Origin: Ruminococcus hominis
GTDB taxonomy: Bacteria; Bacillota; Clostridia; Lachnospirales; Lachnospiraceae
DNA: 64,000 bases
Assembly (NCBI RefSeq): GCF_014287355.1
Contig: NZ_JACOPE010000001.1
Span: 2,976,001 to 3,040,000, forward strand
Reading direction: 5' to 3'
Numbering within the stretch: the first letter of the stretch is position 1; each line of letters begins with the position of its first letter. Under the pieces are notes generated by a model. The model did no database searches. It worked only from the letters and a program-made list of their open reading frames with translations, and was not told where the DNA came from. Below, one piece after another: positions 6,986 to 16,002 of this stretch. The position numbers and the translations under genes are program-made.

Positions 6986-8797
6986 ATGGCAAATAACATC
7001 GTAGCAACCTGGGGGTTCAAACGCAAACTCCCGGAACCATTTGAGGATTATACGGACCATGCAATCTTTGATGACATTGCATCCAAATACTGTACTCAGC
7101 CACGGAAAAAATCCACGCTTCATGCAGCTACCCTGCGGGCAGTCCTTGCTTATCTGGAGCTGGAAAACCCGGTTGGCAGTACCCCGCCGGAAAAGCTTGG
7201 GGCGGTCGGTACCCAATCCAACAATTTTGTTGTGGCGGAATATCCGAGCAAAACCGGTGATCTTCAGGTGGTTGTCTACAACCAGCTAAACGGAAAGTTT
7301 TACGGAGGCTGCTATACTCCTCCGCCGGATGTGGAAAGCACACCGGAAAAATACGAATTTAAAGACTCCAAACAGTCCGGTGCGGCTCTGCTGTTCGCAC
7401 TGATGCCGGTTTTTCTGGCAGATGAAGAGTGTAATGAAAAGTATCAGGAATTAAAAGCGCACCGGGACAACGGTTATCCCGATCTGGACGCCGCTGCGGA
7501 AACAGCAGCCGTTCTCTGCGACAACATTTACCGGAGAACCCGCTATGCATCAGGTCTCCCGACCGGTGGTGTTAAGATTGACCTTCCGGCAAACGGCGTA
7601 TTGTCGCTGATCAAACCGTTAAATATCCAGAAGGGGGTCTATGCACCAACCGAAGTGCTCCATGGAGACTTTCAGGTGTTACGTCCAGGAAGTGGATTTA
7701 AGAAAGCACAGGCAGCCATTTCCAGAGATGATTTTGTTGGGAAATTTATCCTGACCGCATCCCGAAGGCTGTCTCCGGAAGAGGAGGTATCTGTTCCGAC
7801 ATTGGCAGAGTGGTACATCATCCCTCCGGAAATCAAACGGATCTGCGAACACGCAAAACTGACAACGGATACCACACAGCCGATGCGGAATTTTCTTTTA
7901 CGTGGACCGGCAGGTACCGGAAAGACCGAAGGAGCCAAAGCCATTGCTTCCGCACTTCACCTTCCTTACCGCTGCATTACCTGTTCCGCAAATACAGAGG
8001 TATTCGACCTTTTAGGTCAGATTCTTCCGGATGTGGACGGAAAACGCACCCGGCTTCAGCGGCAGTACCCGTCTTTTCAGGAAATCCAGTTAGATCCCTC
8101 CGGTGCCTATCAGAAGCTGACCGGAAACTATGATGAAGAAATTTCTGCCGAGGACACCTACCAGAAGCTGATCGATACGATTTTTGATGAAATGCACAGC
8201 TATTATAAGGAACACACCTCCGGACAGAACTTCCAGTATGTGGATACGCCTCTAGTCGAAGCCATCCGCTATGGGTATATTCTTGAGATACAGGAGCCTA
8301 CGGTCATTGCTAATCCCGGTGTACTGGTTGGACTTAACTCCCTTTTAGACCGCTGTAACAGCGTATATCTTCCAAACGGAGAAACCATCCACCGTCATCC
8401 GGATACGACCATCGTAATCACCACAAACAATGACTATGCAGGCTGTAAACAGATGAACCAGTCTGTCATTTCCCGAATGAACCTTGTGATTGATCTGGAT
8501 GAACCGGATGAGGATACACAGGTAGAACGTGCCATGGCTGTTACCGGATGCAAGGATGCAAAAACGGTACGTCTGATGACACGCATTGTCAAATCCATGG
8601 CTGTCTACTGCCGGGAAAATCTCATTACAGATGGCTGCTGTGGCATGAGGGAGCTGATTTCCTGGGTGCAGTCCTACATGGTCTGCGGGGATATCCGGGA
8701 AGCGGCCCGTTACACGGTGCTTGCCTCTGCCTCTGCCGATGCTGAGAACCGTACGGAAGTGGAAGAAAGCTGTCTGGATACTGTGCTTGCTGCGTAG
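6986..8797 (+). CDS. MoxR-type AAA+ ATPase
   Basis: 603 residues. The N-terminal 280 residues have no recognised domain. The AAA+ module starts near residue 300: Walker A GPAGTGKT (about 307-314), a VFDLLGQ segment, an ILEIQEPTVIANPGVLVGLN stretch (AAA_5-type Walker B/sensor region) and TTIVITTNNDYAGCKQMN (sensor 1), then a SRMNLVIDLDEPDEDTQ arginine-finger region. Such ATPases work as metal-cofactor or protein-remodelling chaperones with a VWA partner. That partner is encoded two genes downstream (9070), only an 88-residue XRE regulator apart. Substrate unknown. Long N-terminal extension compared with the usual 300-350 residue MoxR proteins. Confidence 0.82.
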   Translation: MANNIVATWGFKRKLPEPFEDYTDHAIFDDIASKYCTQPRKKSTLHAATLRAVLAYLELENPVGSTPPEKLGAVGTQSNNFVVAEYPSKTGDLQVVVYNQLNGKFYGGCYTPPPDVESTPEKYEFKDSKQSGAALLFALMPVFLADEECNEKYQELKAHRDNGYPDLDAAAETAAVLCDNIYRRTRYASGLPTGGVKIDLPANGVLSLIKPLNIQKGVYAPTEVLHGDFQVLRPGSGFKKAQAAISRDDFVGKFILTASRRLSPEEEVSVPTLAEWYIIPPEIKRICEHAKLTTDTTQPMRNFLLRGPAGTGKTEGAKAIASALHLPYRCITCSANTEVFDLLGQILPDVDGKRTRLQRQYPSFQEIQLDPSGAYQKLTGNYDEEISAEDTYQKLIDTIFDEMHSYYKEHTSGQNFQYVDTPLVEAIRYGYILEIQEPTVIANPGVLVGLNSLLDRCNSVYLPNGETIHRHPDTTIVITTNNDYAGCKQMNQSVISRMNLVIDLDEPDEDTQVERAMAVTGCKDAKTVRLMTRIVKSMAVYCRENLITDGCCGMRELISWVQSYMVCGDIREAARYTVLASASADAENRTEVEESCLDTVLAA

Positions 8798-8806
8798 GAC
8801 ACGCCT

Positions 8807-9073
8807 ATGAGAAAAGCAGCACTCACAGAAGCCCAGATCCGAAAGCATCTGGCAGATAATCTGTCTTATCTCCGGCAAGCCAAAACACCGAAGTTATCAC
8901 AAAAGGCAGTTGCCAGAATCTTAAATCTTCCCCCGAAAACCATTATGAATTATGAAAATGCAAACTCCTCCCCGATGGCTTATGCCGTCCTTCGCCTTGC
9001 TGTGTATTACGGCTGCACGATGGAGGAACTGCTGACAAAAAATCTAAGAAAAGAAAGGAAGAATATCACGTGA
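8807..9073 (+). CDS. XRE-type helix-turn-helix protein
   Basis: 88 residues. The helix-turn-helix occupies about residues 27-58: LSQKAVARILNLPPKTIMNYENANSSP fits the Cro/C1 pattern, followed by LRLAVYYGCTMEELL. Located 9 bp after the MoxR gene and overlapping the VWA gene by 4 bases (GTGA), so the three are translationally linked. Probable regulator of this operon or an adaptor; targets unknown. Confidence 0.8.
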   Translation: MRKAALTEAQIRKHLADNLSYLRQAKTPKLSQKAVARILNLPPKTIMNYENANSSPMAYAVLRLAVYYGCTMEELLTKNLRKERKNIT

Positions 9074-11187
9074 ATCACAGCCAAAGAAATTTAAAGAAAC
9101 TAATCCGGGCAAAAGAGGATTCCATTGCGGATGAGGAGTTATTCCTCTCCGCTGCCTATCAGAAGTACCAGACCTCCCTTGCCAGAGCCGTTACCGGACG
9201 TTACCGGTATGGACTGCAGGTACTGCTGGACTGGGACATTTCCGAACAGGCAGGCGTTGCATATACCGACAATTATAAGGTACATCTCAACGCAGCGAAC
9301 CCGATCACCCAGTCTTTCCCCACCCGTTTCTTACGTTCCCAGAGCCTGACAGGGCTCACCGGGCATGAAGTGGGGCACTTACTCTATTCTGATTTCACAG
9401 CCCACGCTGTTCATCTGAGGAGTCTGGAAAACGGTTCCTTCTATCCGAAGGAGCCGGAGCTATCCCTTCCAGCTTATCAGACAGCACTGGAGGAGATCAA
9501 AGAAGTGTTAGAAGAAAAGGACAAAGCCGGATGCCTGACACTGGCACGATGCGCCGCAACTTTTCAAAACATTCTGGAAGACATCCATATTGAAGACCGT
9601 ATGTGTGAGGAATTCCACGGCACCTTCCGACAGGGGATTGAACTCAATAACCTGCGTATGTCCGAACAGATTCCTTCCATACAGGAACAAATTGACAAAG
9701 AATACCAGCCATTTTCCATCATTGCCAACCTGATCCTTTCCTATTGCCGGACCGGAAACATCAACAATCCCACCGGCTATCAGGGGGATTATCTGGATAC
9801 CATTTCCGATTGTACCGATCTTCTGGATACGGCAATGGAATCGGAAAAAGGCACTGACCGGATGCTGGTTTCCAATGCGCTCTTAGCCCTGACCTGGAAC
9901 TATATCCAGCCGCTCATCGAAAAAACACGGGAGGAATTGGAAATGCATGGCGAGGATTCCGCTGCCGATGCTCTGGAAGATCTTCTAGGGGATGAAGTCA
10001 GCAGCGGCGCTCCTCTTCCGACCGGAAAAAGCGGTGCCATTCCAAAGAATATCAAACCAGCTTCCCCAAAAGGAAGCGGGAATGATGAGGGCAATGCTCC
10101 TTCCGGTCCACGTACCAAAGAGGATGCTATAGAGGAAGCCAAACAGGTGCTTTCGGAAGAAGGCGGGCGCATCGCTCTTACAAAGACCAATACCATTCTG
10201 GATGAAAACAACCCCGGCGTCACTTATGTCAGTCAGTATCAGGGCAGCGGCTATGAGCATGCTGCAGAGGATCTGTTCCGGATCTTGAACGATGTGGCTG
10301 CAGAAAAGGTGCAGGAAGACTGTCAGACGGAACTGACCGAGGAACTGCAGAAAACAGCCAATGATATTCATTACGGCAATGCCCATGCAGGCATCCATGT
10401 TACCATCCATCGCCTGACCAGTGTTTCCGATTACCTGAAGAATGAATACCAGACAGTTGCTCCCCCGCTCCTGCGGGCTTCCAAAAAGCTGCAAAGCACC
10501 ATCCTGCCGCTTTTGAAAGAAGAACAGCAAGGCGGAAAGCAGAAGAATCTCCTGTTTGGAAAACGTCTGGACTCCCATGCTCTCTATAAGACAGACGGAA
10601 CCATCTTTACCAGAACCAGACTTCCAGGAGAGGAAAAACGTCTGGCTGTTGCCCTCCTGATTGACGAGAGTGGTTCGATGGGTTGGGGTGACCGGATGAC
10701 ACATGCAAGAAAGACTGCCATTGTCCTTTATGATTTCTGTAAAAGCCTCGGTATCCCTATCACCATTTACGGGCATTCCACGGATGCAGGCGGCGTTGCT
10801 CTTTACTCCTATGCAGAATTTGATTCTGTGGACAATGAGGACTGTTACCGGCTGATGGATATGTGCGACCGCAACGGGAACCGGGACGGCGCAGCTCTCC
10901 GCTTCGTAGCAGAGCATTTGTGCACACGCCCGGAGCTTCAGAAGCTGCTGATCCTGATTTCTGACGGTCAGCCAGCCGATTACGGCTACAGCGGAACGGA
11001 AGCAGAGGCAGATCTGCGGGGCATCAAGAAAGAATACGAAAAACGGGATGTCATCCTGTTTGCGGCTGCCATTGGTGACGATAAGGAAAATATCCGCAGG
11101 ATTTACAAGGACGGATTCCTGGATATCACGAAACTGGAAGAGCTTCCAAAGAATATGGCACAGCTTGTCAAACAGCATCTCAAATAA
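9070..11187 (+). CDS. VWA-domain protein with HEVGH motif (CobT/NorD-like partner of MoxR)
   Basis: 705 residues from a GTG that overlaps the stop of the preceding gene. A zincin-like GLTGHEVGHLLYSD motif lies at about residues 96-109. A low-complexity Gly/Pro/Ser linker covers about 315-350. A C-terminal VWA domain (about 525-700) has a complete MIDAS: DESGSMG (about 532-538), a Thr/Ser region in GHSTD and the acidic LILISDGQPADYG loop. MoxR-VWA pairs (RavA-ViaA, CbbQ-CbbO, GvpN-type) remodel partner proteins; the combination with a possible metallopeptidase motif suggests proteolysis or metal binding. In an integrative element next to SSB this is reminiscent of MoxR-VWA conflict systems described from comparative genomics, which is inference. 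Confidence 0.8.
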   Translation: MNHSQRNLKKLIRAKEDSIADEELFLSAAYQKYQTSLARAVTGRYRYGLQVLLDWDISEQAGVAYTDNYKVHLNAANPITQSFPTRFLRSQSLTGLTGHEVGHLLYSDFTAHAVHLRSLENGSFYPKEPELSLPAYQTALEEIKEVLEEKDKAGCLTLARCAATFQNILEDIHIEDRMCEEFHGTFRQGIELNNLRMSEQIPSIQEQIDKEYQPFSIIANLILSYCRTGNINNPTGYQGDYLDTISDCTDLLDTAMESEKGTDRMLVSNALLALTWNYIQPLIEKTREELEMHGEDSAADALEDLLGDEVSSGAPLPTGKSGAIPKNIKPASPKGSGNDEGNAPSGPRTKEDAIEEAKQVLSEEGGRIALTKTNTILDENNPGVTYVSQYQGSGYEHAAEDLFRILNDVAAEKVQEDCQTELTEELQKTANDIHYGNAHAGIHVTIHRLTSVSDYLKNEYQTVAPPLLRASKKLQSTILPLLKEEQQGGKQKNLLFGKRLDSHALYKTDGTIFTRTRLPGEEKRLAVALLIDESGSMGWGDRMTHARKTAIVLYDFCKSLGIPITIYGHSTDAGGVALYSYAEFDSVDNEDCYRLMDMCDRNGNRDGAALRFVAEHLCTRPELQKLLILISDGQPADYGYSGTEAEADLRGIKKEYEKRDVILFAAAIGDDKENIRRIYKDGFLDITKLEELPKNMAQLVKQHLK

Positions 11188-11203
11188 AGGAAGGTGAATA
11201 CTC

Positions 11204-11890
11204 ATGAATGAAACTTATCAAAACCGGATTACCGACCAGATCTGCAAGATCCAGAATGACCGGGCACTCATTGCCTTTTATGACCGGCTCCGCTACGCAC
11301 CACTCGGCAACTATGCACAGCTACATGCCAAAGGGGAATATCAGGAAAACGGGCATAAAGTACATTCTTTAATCTGCATCACCATTCAGGATTATTCCAA
11401 CGGTACCGGAGACCGGAATATCATCACCCGTTTCAACCTGGCACCGGAACAGATCCAGTTCCTCTTAACCCGGATCACTTCCGGTTTTCAGGAATTTGAA
11501 TGGAGCCAGAGCAAGATCTACGGCAATCCCGATCAGAACGGTTATTCCACAGCCCAGATGTTTTATATCTCCAGACATCCCTATGATTCCAAAGGGCAGC
11601 CTATGAAAAGCCCATGGAAAATCCAGATTGTAAATGGGAAAGGCATCAAAGCACAGAATAAGAACGGTGGTTCCTACATGCAGCCACGCAGCTTCCAGTC
11701 CGAAAAGACGACAGCCATCCAGCTTACCGACATGGATCTGTTCACGCTTCTGAAGCGGACGGATTCCTATATTTCCAACTGGGAAACGGTGATTGCTGCA
11801 TCACTGATCAATAACGGAAAACGGATGCTGGCAGACCAGCAGAACAGTCAAATGCAACAGACAGCACAGGCTCCGCCTTACGCTGCCTAA
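11204..11890 (+). CDS. Uncharacterised operon protein
   Basis: 228 residues, AGGAAGGTGAA binding site, 16 bp after the VWA gene. Mixed alpha/beta composition with many aromatic and Asn/Gln residues; a recurrent feature is FNLAPEQIQFLLTRITSG and a Gln-rich tail (QQNSQMQQTAQAPPYAA). No signal peptide, no membrane helix, no motif I recognise. Last gene before a terminator, so it closes the ssb-MoxR-VWA transcription unit and may be part of that machinery. Confidence 0.65.
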   Translation: MNETYQNRITDQICKIQNDRALIAFYDRLRYAPLGNYAQLHAKGEYQENGHKVHSLICITIQDYSNGTGDRNIITRFNLAPEQIQFLLTRITSGFQEFEWSQSKIYGNPDQNGYSTAQMFYISRHPYDSKGQPMKSPWKIQIVNGKGIKAQNKNGGSYMQPRSFQSEKTTAIQLTDMDLFTLLKRTDSYISNWETVIAASLINNGKRMLADQQNSQMQQTAQAPPYAA

Positions 11891-11896
11891 ATTTTC

Positions 11897-11933
11897 AGAA
11901 GAGAAGCGGTACTTTACTGCTTCTCCTCTTTTT
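11897..11933 (+). terminator. Intrinsic terminator after the VWA operon
   Basis: GAGAAGC pairs with GCTTCTC across a 10-nt loop and is followed by CTCTTTTT. Some read-through to the AbrB-like gene 20 bp further is possible. Confidence 0.75.
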
Positions 11934-11952
11934 AAGAAAGGAGACTTTAGTT

Positions 11953-12471
11953 ATGAATATTGCACTCATCCGGACCATGGACTCTCAGGGGCGTATCGTC
12001 ATCCCTGCAGAAATCCGGAAACAAATGAAGCTCTCAGACGGAGATGCACTGGAACTGGAAAATGTGGGAATGGAGCTGCTTTTACGCAAATGCCCTACCC
12101 ACTTAAACGGAAAAGAGGAAATGGCTTCCTATCTTTCCGTCCTCTACAGTGTCATCCACTGTGGTATCGCAATTTGCAGTGAGGCTCACATACTCGTATC
12201 TGCGGGCATCTATCTTCCGGAAGGCACTCCCGTTACAGAAGAACTCGCCGAATTGGTTGCGGACGGCCAGGAACTGATCTCTGCTGAGAACTGCCCTGTC
12301 TACCCGGTATCCAACACCCGTCAACCGGTTTGTGCTTTTTTCCCGATTTTAAGGGAAGACAGAGAGCCGCTGGCACTTCTTCTCTGTTCCAGAACCGGAC
12401 AGCATTTATCCGAGATGGAATTGGGATGCGCTAAACTGGTCGCTGCCGTAATTGCAAACAAAATTAAGTAA
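11953..12471 (+). CDS. AbrB/SpoVT-type transcriptional regulator
   Basis: 172 residues. Residues 1-50 form a swapped-hairpin AbrB DNA-binding domain (MDSQGRIVIPAEIRKQMKLSDGDALELE). The C-terminal 110 residues resemble the GAF-like domain of SpoVT, ending in a helix LGCAKLVAAVIANKIK. SpoVT-like regulators act as tetramers in spore-formers; here an element-borne copy probably controls the surrounding operon. Strong AAAGGAG before the ATG, 62 bp after the preceding stop with a terminator between. Confidence 0.85.
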   Translation: MNIALIRTMDSQGRIVIPAEIRKQMKLSDGDALELENVGMELLLRKCPTHLNGKEEMASYLSVLYSVIHCGIAICSEAHILVSAGIYLPEGTPVTEELAELVADGQELISAENCPVYPVSNTRQPVCAFFPILREDREPLALLLCSRTGQHLSEMELGCAKLVAAVIANKIK

Positions 12472-12490
12472 GGAAAGGAGCGTGAAATCA

Positions 12491-12739
12491 ATGAAGAATA
12501 CAAATATAACCTTACACACCACCCAAAAGAAAGAATATGTCCTCACCGGAATCCTGTCCCTGCCCCTCCATCTGGGAGAACGGGCGTGGATCTATAGTTA
12601 TAACCAGACCTTTGCTACCAGTCCGGTGCAGAGTATTCTGGAAGTATCCGAAAACGGTGTGGTATTTGAGACCTGCAACAGTATTTACCGTCTCAGCTAC
12701 ACCCGTGTTCCGATGGAGCTGGAGGCGATGTGTGCTTGA
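12491..12739 (+). CDS. Small uncharacterised protein
   Basis: 82 residues from ATG 12491 with AAGGAAAGGAG upstream; the frame is open further back but lacks a site. Beta-rich, soluble, no recognised motif (ends RVPMELEAMCA). Overlaps the next gene by 10 bases, which shows translational coupling. Confidence 0.55.
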   Translation: MKNTNITLHTTQKKEYVLTGILSLPLHLGERAWIYSYNQTFATSPVQSILEVSENGVVFETCNSIYRLSYTRVPMELEAMCA

Positions 12740-13323
12740 CAAGAATGGAAGAACTGGAGAGCTGCCTTTCGGGGCTCCTCTCCACCTTAAAGAAGAACCG
12801 GGAACATGTGCCTCTGGAAGTGCTGAAGACACAGTATAAGCAGCCGTATGAAGAACTGGTCAGAAACATCAACCTGACCGCTTCTGCCTATGCAAAATCT
12901 GTGCTGCTCCACCGGCTGGTCCTGAATCCGGATGCAGATGTGGAGGAACAATGTACCGTCATCAACCAGATGATACAAACTTCCGGGATGCTGAAGAAAA
13001 TCAGCTCCTGCATGTCCAAAACCTATGATGTAGGACAGATATATCCTCTGATACTGGAACTACGCCATATGGTCGAACAGGCACTCTGGCCCTATGTGAA
13101 TCAGGCAACTTGTCTGGTCGCAGATCTGGATGATATAGAAAAAGAACCGACAATTTACAATTTTTTGACACATGAAGTTTATGAAAATGATACCTGGATT
13201 CACCGAGAAATCGACCTGCGCTGGAAACTACTGGTACATCTTACTCCCGAACAAAGAGAATCCGTACCACCAGCCAATCATAGTATGAATGGAGGAATTT
13301 ACCATGAAAGAACAACCATCTAA
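12730..13323 (+). CDS. Uncharacterised helical protein
   Basis: 197 residues from a GTG at 12730 (GGAGG 4 bases upstream); TTG 12736 or ATG 12745 are alternative starts. Almost fully helical, rich in Leu, Glu and Gln, soluble. No domain recognised. It overlaps both neighbours (10 bases upstream, 20 downstream), as typical of compact element operons. Confidence 0.55.
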   Translation: MCLTRMEELESCLSGLLSTLKKNREHVPLEVLKTQYKQPYEELVRNINLTASAYAKSVLLHRLVLNPDADVEEQCTVINQMIQTSGMLKKISSCMSKTYDVGQIYPLILELRHMVEQALWPYVNQATCLVADLDDIEKEPTIYNFLTHEVYENDTWIHREIDLRWKLLVHLTPEQRESVPPANHSMNGGIYHERTTI

Positions 13324-13681
13324 TCCTTGCGAGAAAGTCTCATTTATTTTGACCTATGACCAGCTTGAAGCTGCTTATAACATCTACCGGGAACAATTTA
13401 TTTCCTGCGACTTCATCCGCCGCTCCATGGAACGTCTGGAGGAAAGAATCGGACTCTGCAACCTTCCATATGAAACGCTGCGTGATGATCCAAGCCTTCT
13501 TCATGAAGCATACCTGCAGTTTCTCCGACTGGAAGACTGCAATGTGGCTTATAACGACACGCTGGAGCAGGTAATTGATGCAATCGAACAATGGCTTGCC
13601 TCTGGCACCTTATCCCCTGTAAACCTTACGGTTTCCAACCAGAATATGGGTGAAACTTTTGGAACGGAGGTGGATGTGTAA
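13304..13681 (+). CDS. Uncharacterised acidic protein
   Basis: 125 residues from ATG 13304, which has GGAGGAATTT upstream. Acidic and helical with Cys at several positions; no known motif. Its stop shares bases with the start of the next gene (TAATG). Confidence 0.55.
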   Translation: MKEQPSNPCEKVSFILTYDQLEAAYNIYREQFISCDFIRRSMERLEERIGLCNLPYETLRDDPSLLHEAYLQFLRLEDCNVAYNDTLEQVIDAIEQWLASGTLSPVNLTVSNQNMGETFGTEVDV

Positions 13682-14289
13682 TGGCAAATATCTGCTGTGA
13701 TGATGTGATCTTTTATACAGAAGGAAATCCGGAAGGACTATATGACTTGTGGGAGGACCTGGAAACCTACATCATTCTGAACCAGAATCCTGATTTATGC
13801 TGGATTGGCAATTTATTTTCCCACAAGAAAATAGATTCCACCGGAATATCTCTTCGTGGAAATGTCAGCTACATGGAATGGAATGATACGTATATTCTAC
13901 TTTCTTTAGAGACAGCATGGACTCCACTTTATGAAGCATATCAGGCGATAGCCGCTGCATATCATGTTCCCTTTGTGATGCAAAGCATAGAACCTGGAGA
14001 ACGAATTTATTATAACACGGATGAAGCACACCTATTTTTCCCTGACCGATATTGTGTCCGCTTATATGAAGAAAGCCTATTGACTCCATGTGGCTTAATA
14101 ATCGGAGAAAAGCTGGAAGACGGTGAACCATTTGAAACGGAAACAGACGTATTAGAACGATTCAGAGATTGCGGATATCCAGCAGCTACACTAAAAGAGT
14201 TGGAGCTCATGTTCGATGCGGATGAACTTATTATTTTTGAATTTACAAATCCATATTTGGATCTGGAGCAGAAAAATGCTTGTGCATGA
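13681..14289 (+). CDS. Uncharacterised acidic protein, possibly ferredoxin-like fold
   Basis: 202 residues, start overlaps the previous stop, GGAGG upstream. Strongly acidic with many aromatic residues. The segment LSLETAWTPLYEAYQAIAAAY followed by EPGERIYYN resembles the Trp-Pro helix and E-x-G strand pattern of YubB/Api92-like ferredoxin-fold proteins often found on plasmids and phages, but this is a loose match from memory. Function unknown. Confidence 0.55.
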   Translation: MANICCDDVIFYTEGNPEGLYDLWEDLETYIILNQNPDLCWIGNLFSHKKIDSTGISLRGNVSYMEWNDTYILLSLETAWTPLYEAYQAIAAAYHVPFVMQSIEPGERIYYNTDEAHLFFPDRYCVRLYEESLLTPCGLIIGEKLEDGEPFETETDVLERFRDCGYPAATLKELELMFDADELIIFEFTNPYLDLEQKNACA

Positions 14290-14344
14290 AACTTCTCCCC
14301 TCCACACCAAAGACGATTATCATCAGATTTAAAGGAGGAACACC

Positions 14345-14629
14345 ATGACTGATTTGGAACTGGATGTCTGGGATGCATGGCTCAGGGAACGTCAGGAACA
14401 TCTGGAAGAAACCCTGTCCAATATCTCACCATCGGAAGAACCCTGCAGATATTACCTGCTAACCGGATATATTCAGGGAATGCTAGAAGCTCTTACCATG
14501 CTTACGACTGTTGAGGATGGGAAACGCTTCAAGATCAAACTGGAGCAATTTCGCCAGAATCTGCTCCTCTCTGGAGATTACGATGCTACCGGTAACTATA
14601 AACAGGCAGTGAAGAAAACTGCTGTTTAA
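14345..14629 (+). CDS. Small uncharacterised helical protein
   Basis: 94 residues, AAAGGAGGAA site. Helical, acidic N-terminal half (DLELDVWDAWLRERQEHLEE). Last gene of the plus-strand series; a terminator follows directly. Confidence 0.55.
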   Translation: MTDLELDVWDAWLRERQEHLEETLSNISPSEEPCRYYLLTGYIQGMLEALTMLTTVEDGKRFKIKLEQFRQNLLLSGDYDATGNYKQAVKKTAV

Positions 14630-14631
14630 AT

Positions 14632-14850
14632 ACTTCGAGCCGCCCAATCGGACGGCTCTTTTTATGCCCGAAAACGGTAGCCTACACCACGTATCGTTTC
14701 TATGTAGTGCGGTTCTTCCGGATTTTCTTCTATTTTCTTTCTCAGATTCTTGACTAACCCATAGACACGGTTATCCACTTCTGACTCCACATCCTCATAA
14801 ATATGCTGGTAAATCTGTTCTTTTGTAAATACCCGATTGGGGGATAAGGC
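14632..14850. repeat. Terminator plus winged-helix segment, copy A
   Basis: About 220 bp that match 19718-19938 at roughly 85 percent by eye, in the same orientation: the CTTCGAGCCGCC terminator and the 3' half of an OmpR-type winged-helix gene. The two copies flank the RR-HK-ABC cassette. Confidence 0.8.
14637..14663 (+). terminator. Intrinsic terminator (GAGCCGCC family)
   Basis: GAGCCGCC pairs with GGACGGCTC, then TTTTT. Near-identical terminators lie at 19723 and 25147. Confidence 0.85.
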
Positions 14851-15066
14851 CAGATAAAAAAGCAGGTCATATTCATGTCTGGTAAGTTCCACAACCTTAC
14901 CATCTTTGATTACGCTCCGCTGAAGCTGGTCTATTTCCAAACCTTGGAATGTCAACTTTTCAGAATTTGTAATCTCCATAACTTCTAACGTACTTTCGCA
15001 GGCTAGAACTGATTTAATTTTATTCAGGATTCCCTCTTCGGAATCAGAAATGGTAAGAATCATCAC
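14662..15066 (-). CDS. Receiver-less OmpR-type winged-helix protein
   Basis: 134 residues. The C-terminal 85 residues are a complete OmpR/PhoB DNA-binding domain (LTRHEYDLLFYLALSPNRVFT, then IYQHIYEDVESEVDNRV, RGVGYRFRA). The N-terminal 45 residues are too short for a receiver and lack the Asp pocket. The start overlaps the end of a tiny open frame (MLRKAGDVMGK, 15064-15102) that has a GAGGAGTG site, so a leader peptide or a decayed receiver is possible. One of four stand-alone winged-helix pieces in this element. It may be a working phosphorylation-independent regulator of the cassette behind it. Confidence 0.7.
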   Translation of the reverse strand: MMILTISDSEEGILNKIKSVLACESTLEVMEITNSEKLTFQGLEIDQLQRSVIKDGKVVELTRHEYDLLFYLALSPNRVFTKEQIYQHIYEDVESEVDNRVYGLVKNLRKKIEENPEEPHYIETIRGVGYRFRA

Positions 15067-15125
15067 TTTCCCATAACATCACCTGCTTTTCTTAGCATTT
15101 AGCTTTCACTCCTCATTAACAATGT

Positions 15126-15998
15126 TTATCGATTGGTTACATAGATATATGCATCTTCCAAAGTTACGTCACAAGCTATACATCCACTTTCTGACGGCAT
15201 ATTCTCCCCTAACAGTCTTAATCTAATTCCTTCCTCCGTATACTGCTTACTGGAAATATGATATTTTCTTTCTAATTCTCTTGCAAGGCTTTCGTCCTCT
15301 GTACAGCATTCCCATACATGCCCTCTTGCCTTATTCAATAATTCCCTCATTGTTCCTGTATAAAGGAATCTACCTTTTTTCATAACCGCAAGCTGATTAC
15401 AGGTTGCCATCAGATCCTCCACCACATGCGTTGAAAATAATACGGTGCGTTCTTCTGCAAAATCTACCAGTAAATTACGGATACGGATGCGTTCCTCCGG
15501 ATCGAGCCCTGTTGTTGGTTCATCCACAATTAAAAAATCCGGCTCATGGAGTAATGCCTGCACTAATCCAACTCTTCGCTTCATTCCACCTGAAAGCTGC
15601 CGCATTTTCTTTTTCTGATGGTCTGCAAGACTGGTCTTCTCCAGATAGTAATCAATCCTTTTCTTGCTTTCTCTTTTCTCAATTCCAGCCAGATCTCCCA
15701 TATACTCCAGACATTCTCGAACAGTCAAAGACGGATACAGATCAATTTCCTGTGGCAGATACCCAATCTTTTTCTGTATCTTTTCGTAATTTGCTTCGCA
15801 ATATAGCGTACCATCTAACAGAACTTTTCCACTTGTGGGTGCAAGCACCGTTGTAAGCACCCGCATCAACGTTGTTTTTCCTGCACCATTTTCACCTAAC
15901 AGACCAAATATCCCATGTGGGATTTCCAGATCCACATGATCTACCGCTGTCACTCCATTTTTAAATGTTACTGTTAAATCGTCTATTCTTATACTCAT
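15126..15998 (-). CDS. ABC transporter ATP-binding protein
   Basis: 290 residues. Walker A GENGAGKT (about 36-43), Q-loop LPQEIDLYP, signature LSGGMKRRVG, Walker B FLIVDEPTTGLDPEER and STHVVEDL. Drug/peptide-type exporter ATPase with a short C-terminal extension containing Cys. Last gene of the regulator-kinase-permease-permease-ATPase cassette (4-bp gap to the second permease). Confidence 0.9.
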   Translation of the reverse strand: MSIRIDDLTVTFKNGVTAVDHVDLEIPHGIFGLLGENGAGKTTLMRVLTTVLAPTSGKVLLDGTLYCEANYEKIQKKIGYLPQEIDLYPSLTVRECLEYMGDLAGIEKRESKKRIDYYLEKTSLADHQKKKMRQLSGGMKRRVGLVQALLHEPDFLIVDEPTTGLDPEERIRIRNLLVDFAEERTVLFSTHVVEDLMATCNQLAVMKKGRFLYTGTMRELLNKARGHVWECCTEDESLARELERKYHISSKQYTEEGIRLRLLGENMPSESGCIACDVTLEDAYIYVTNR

Positions 15999-16002
15999 AA
16001 TC

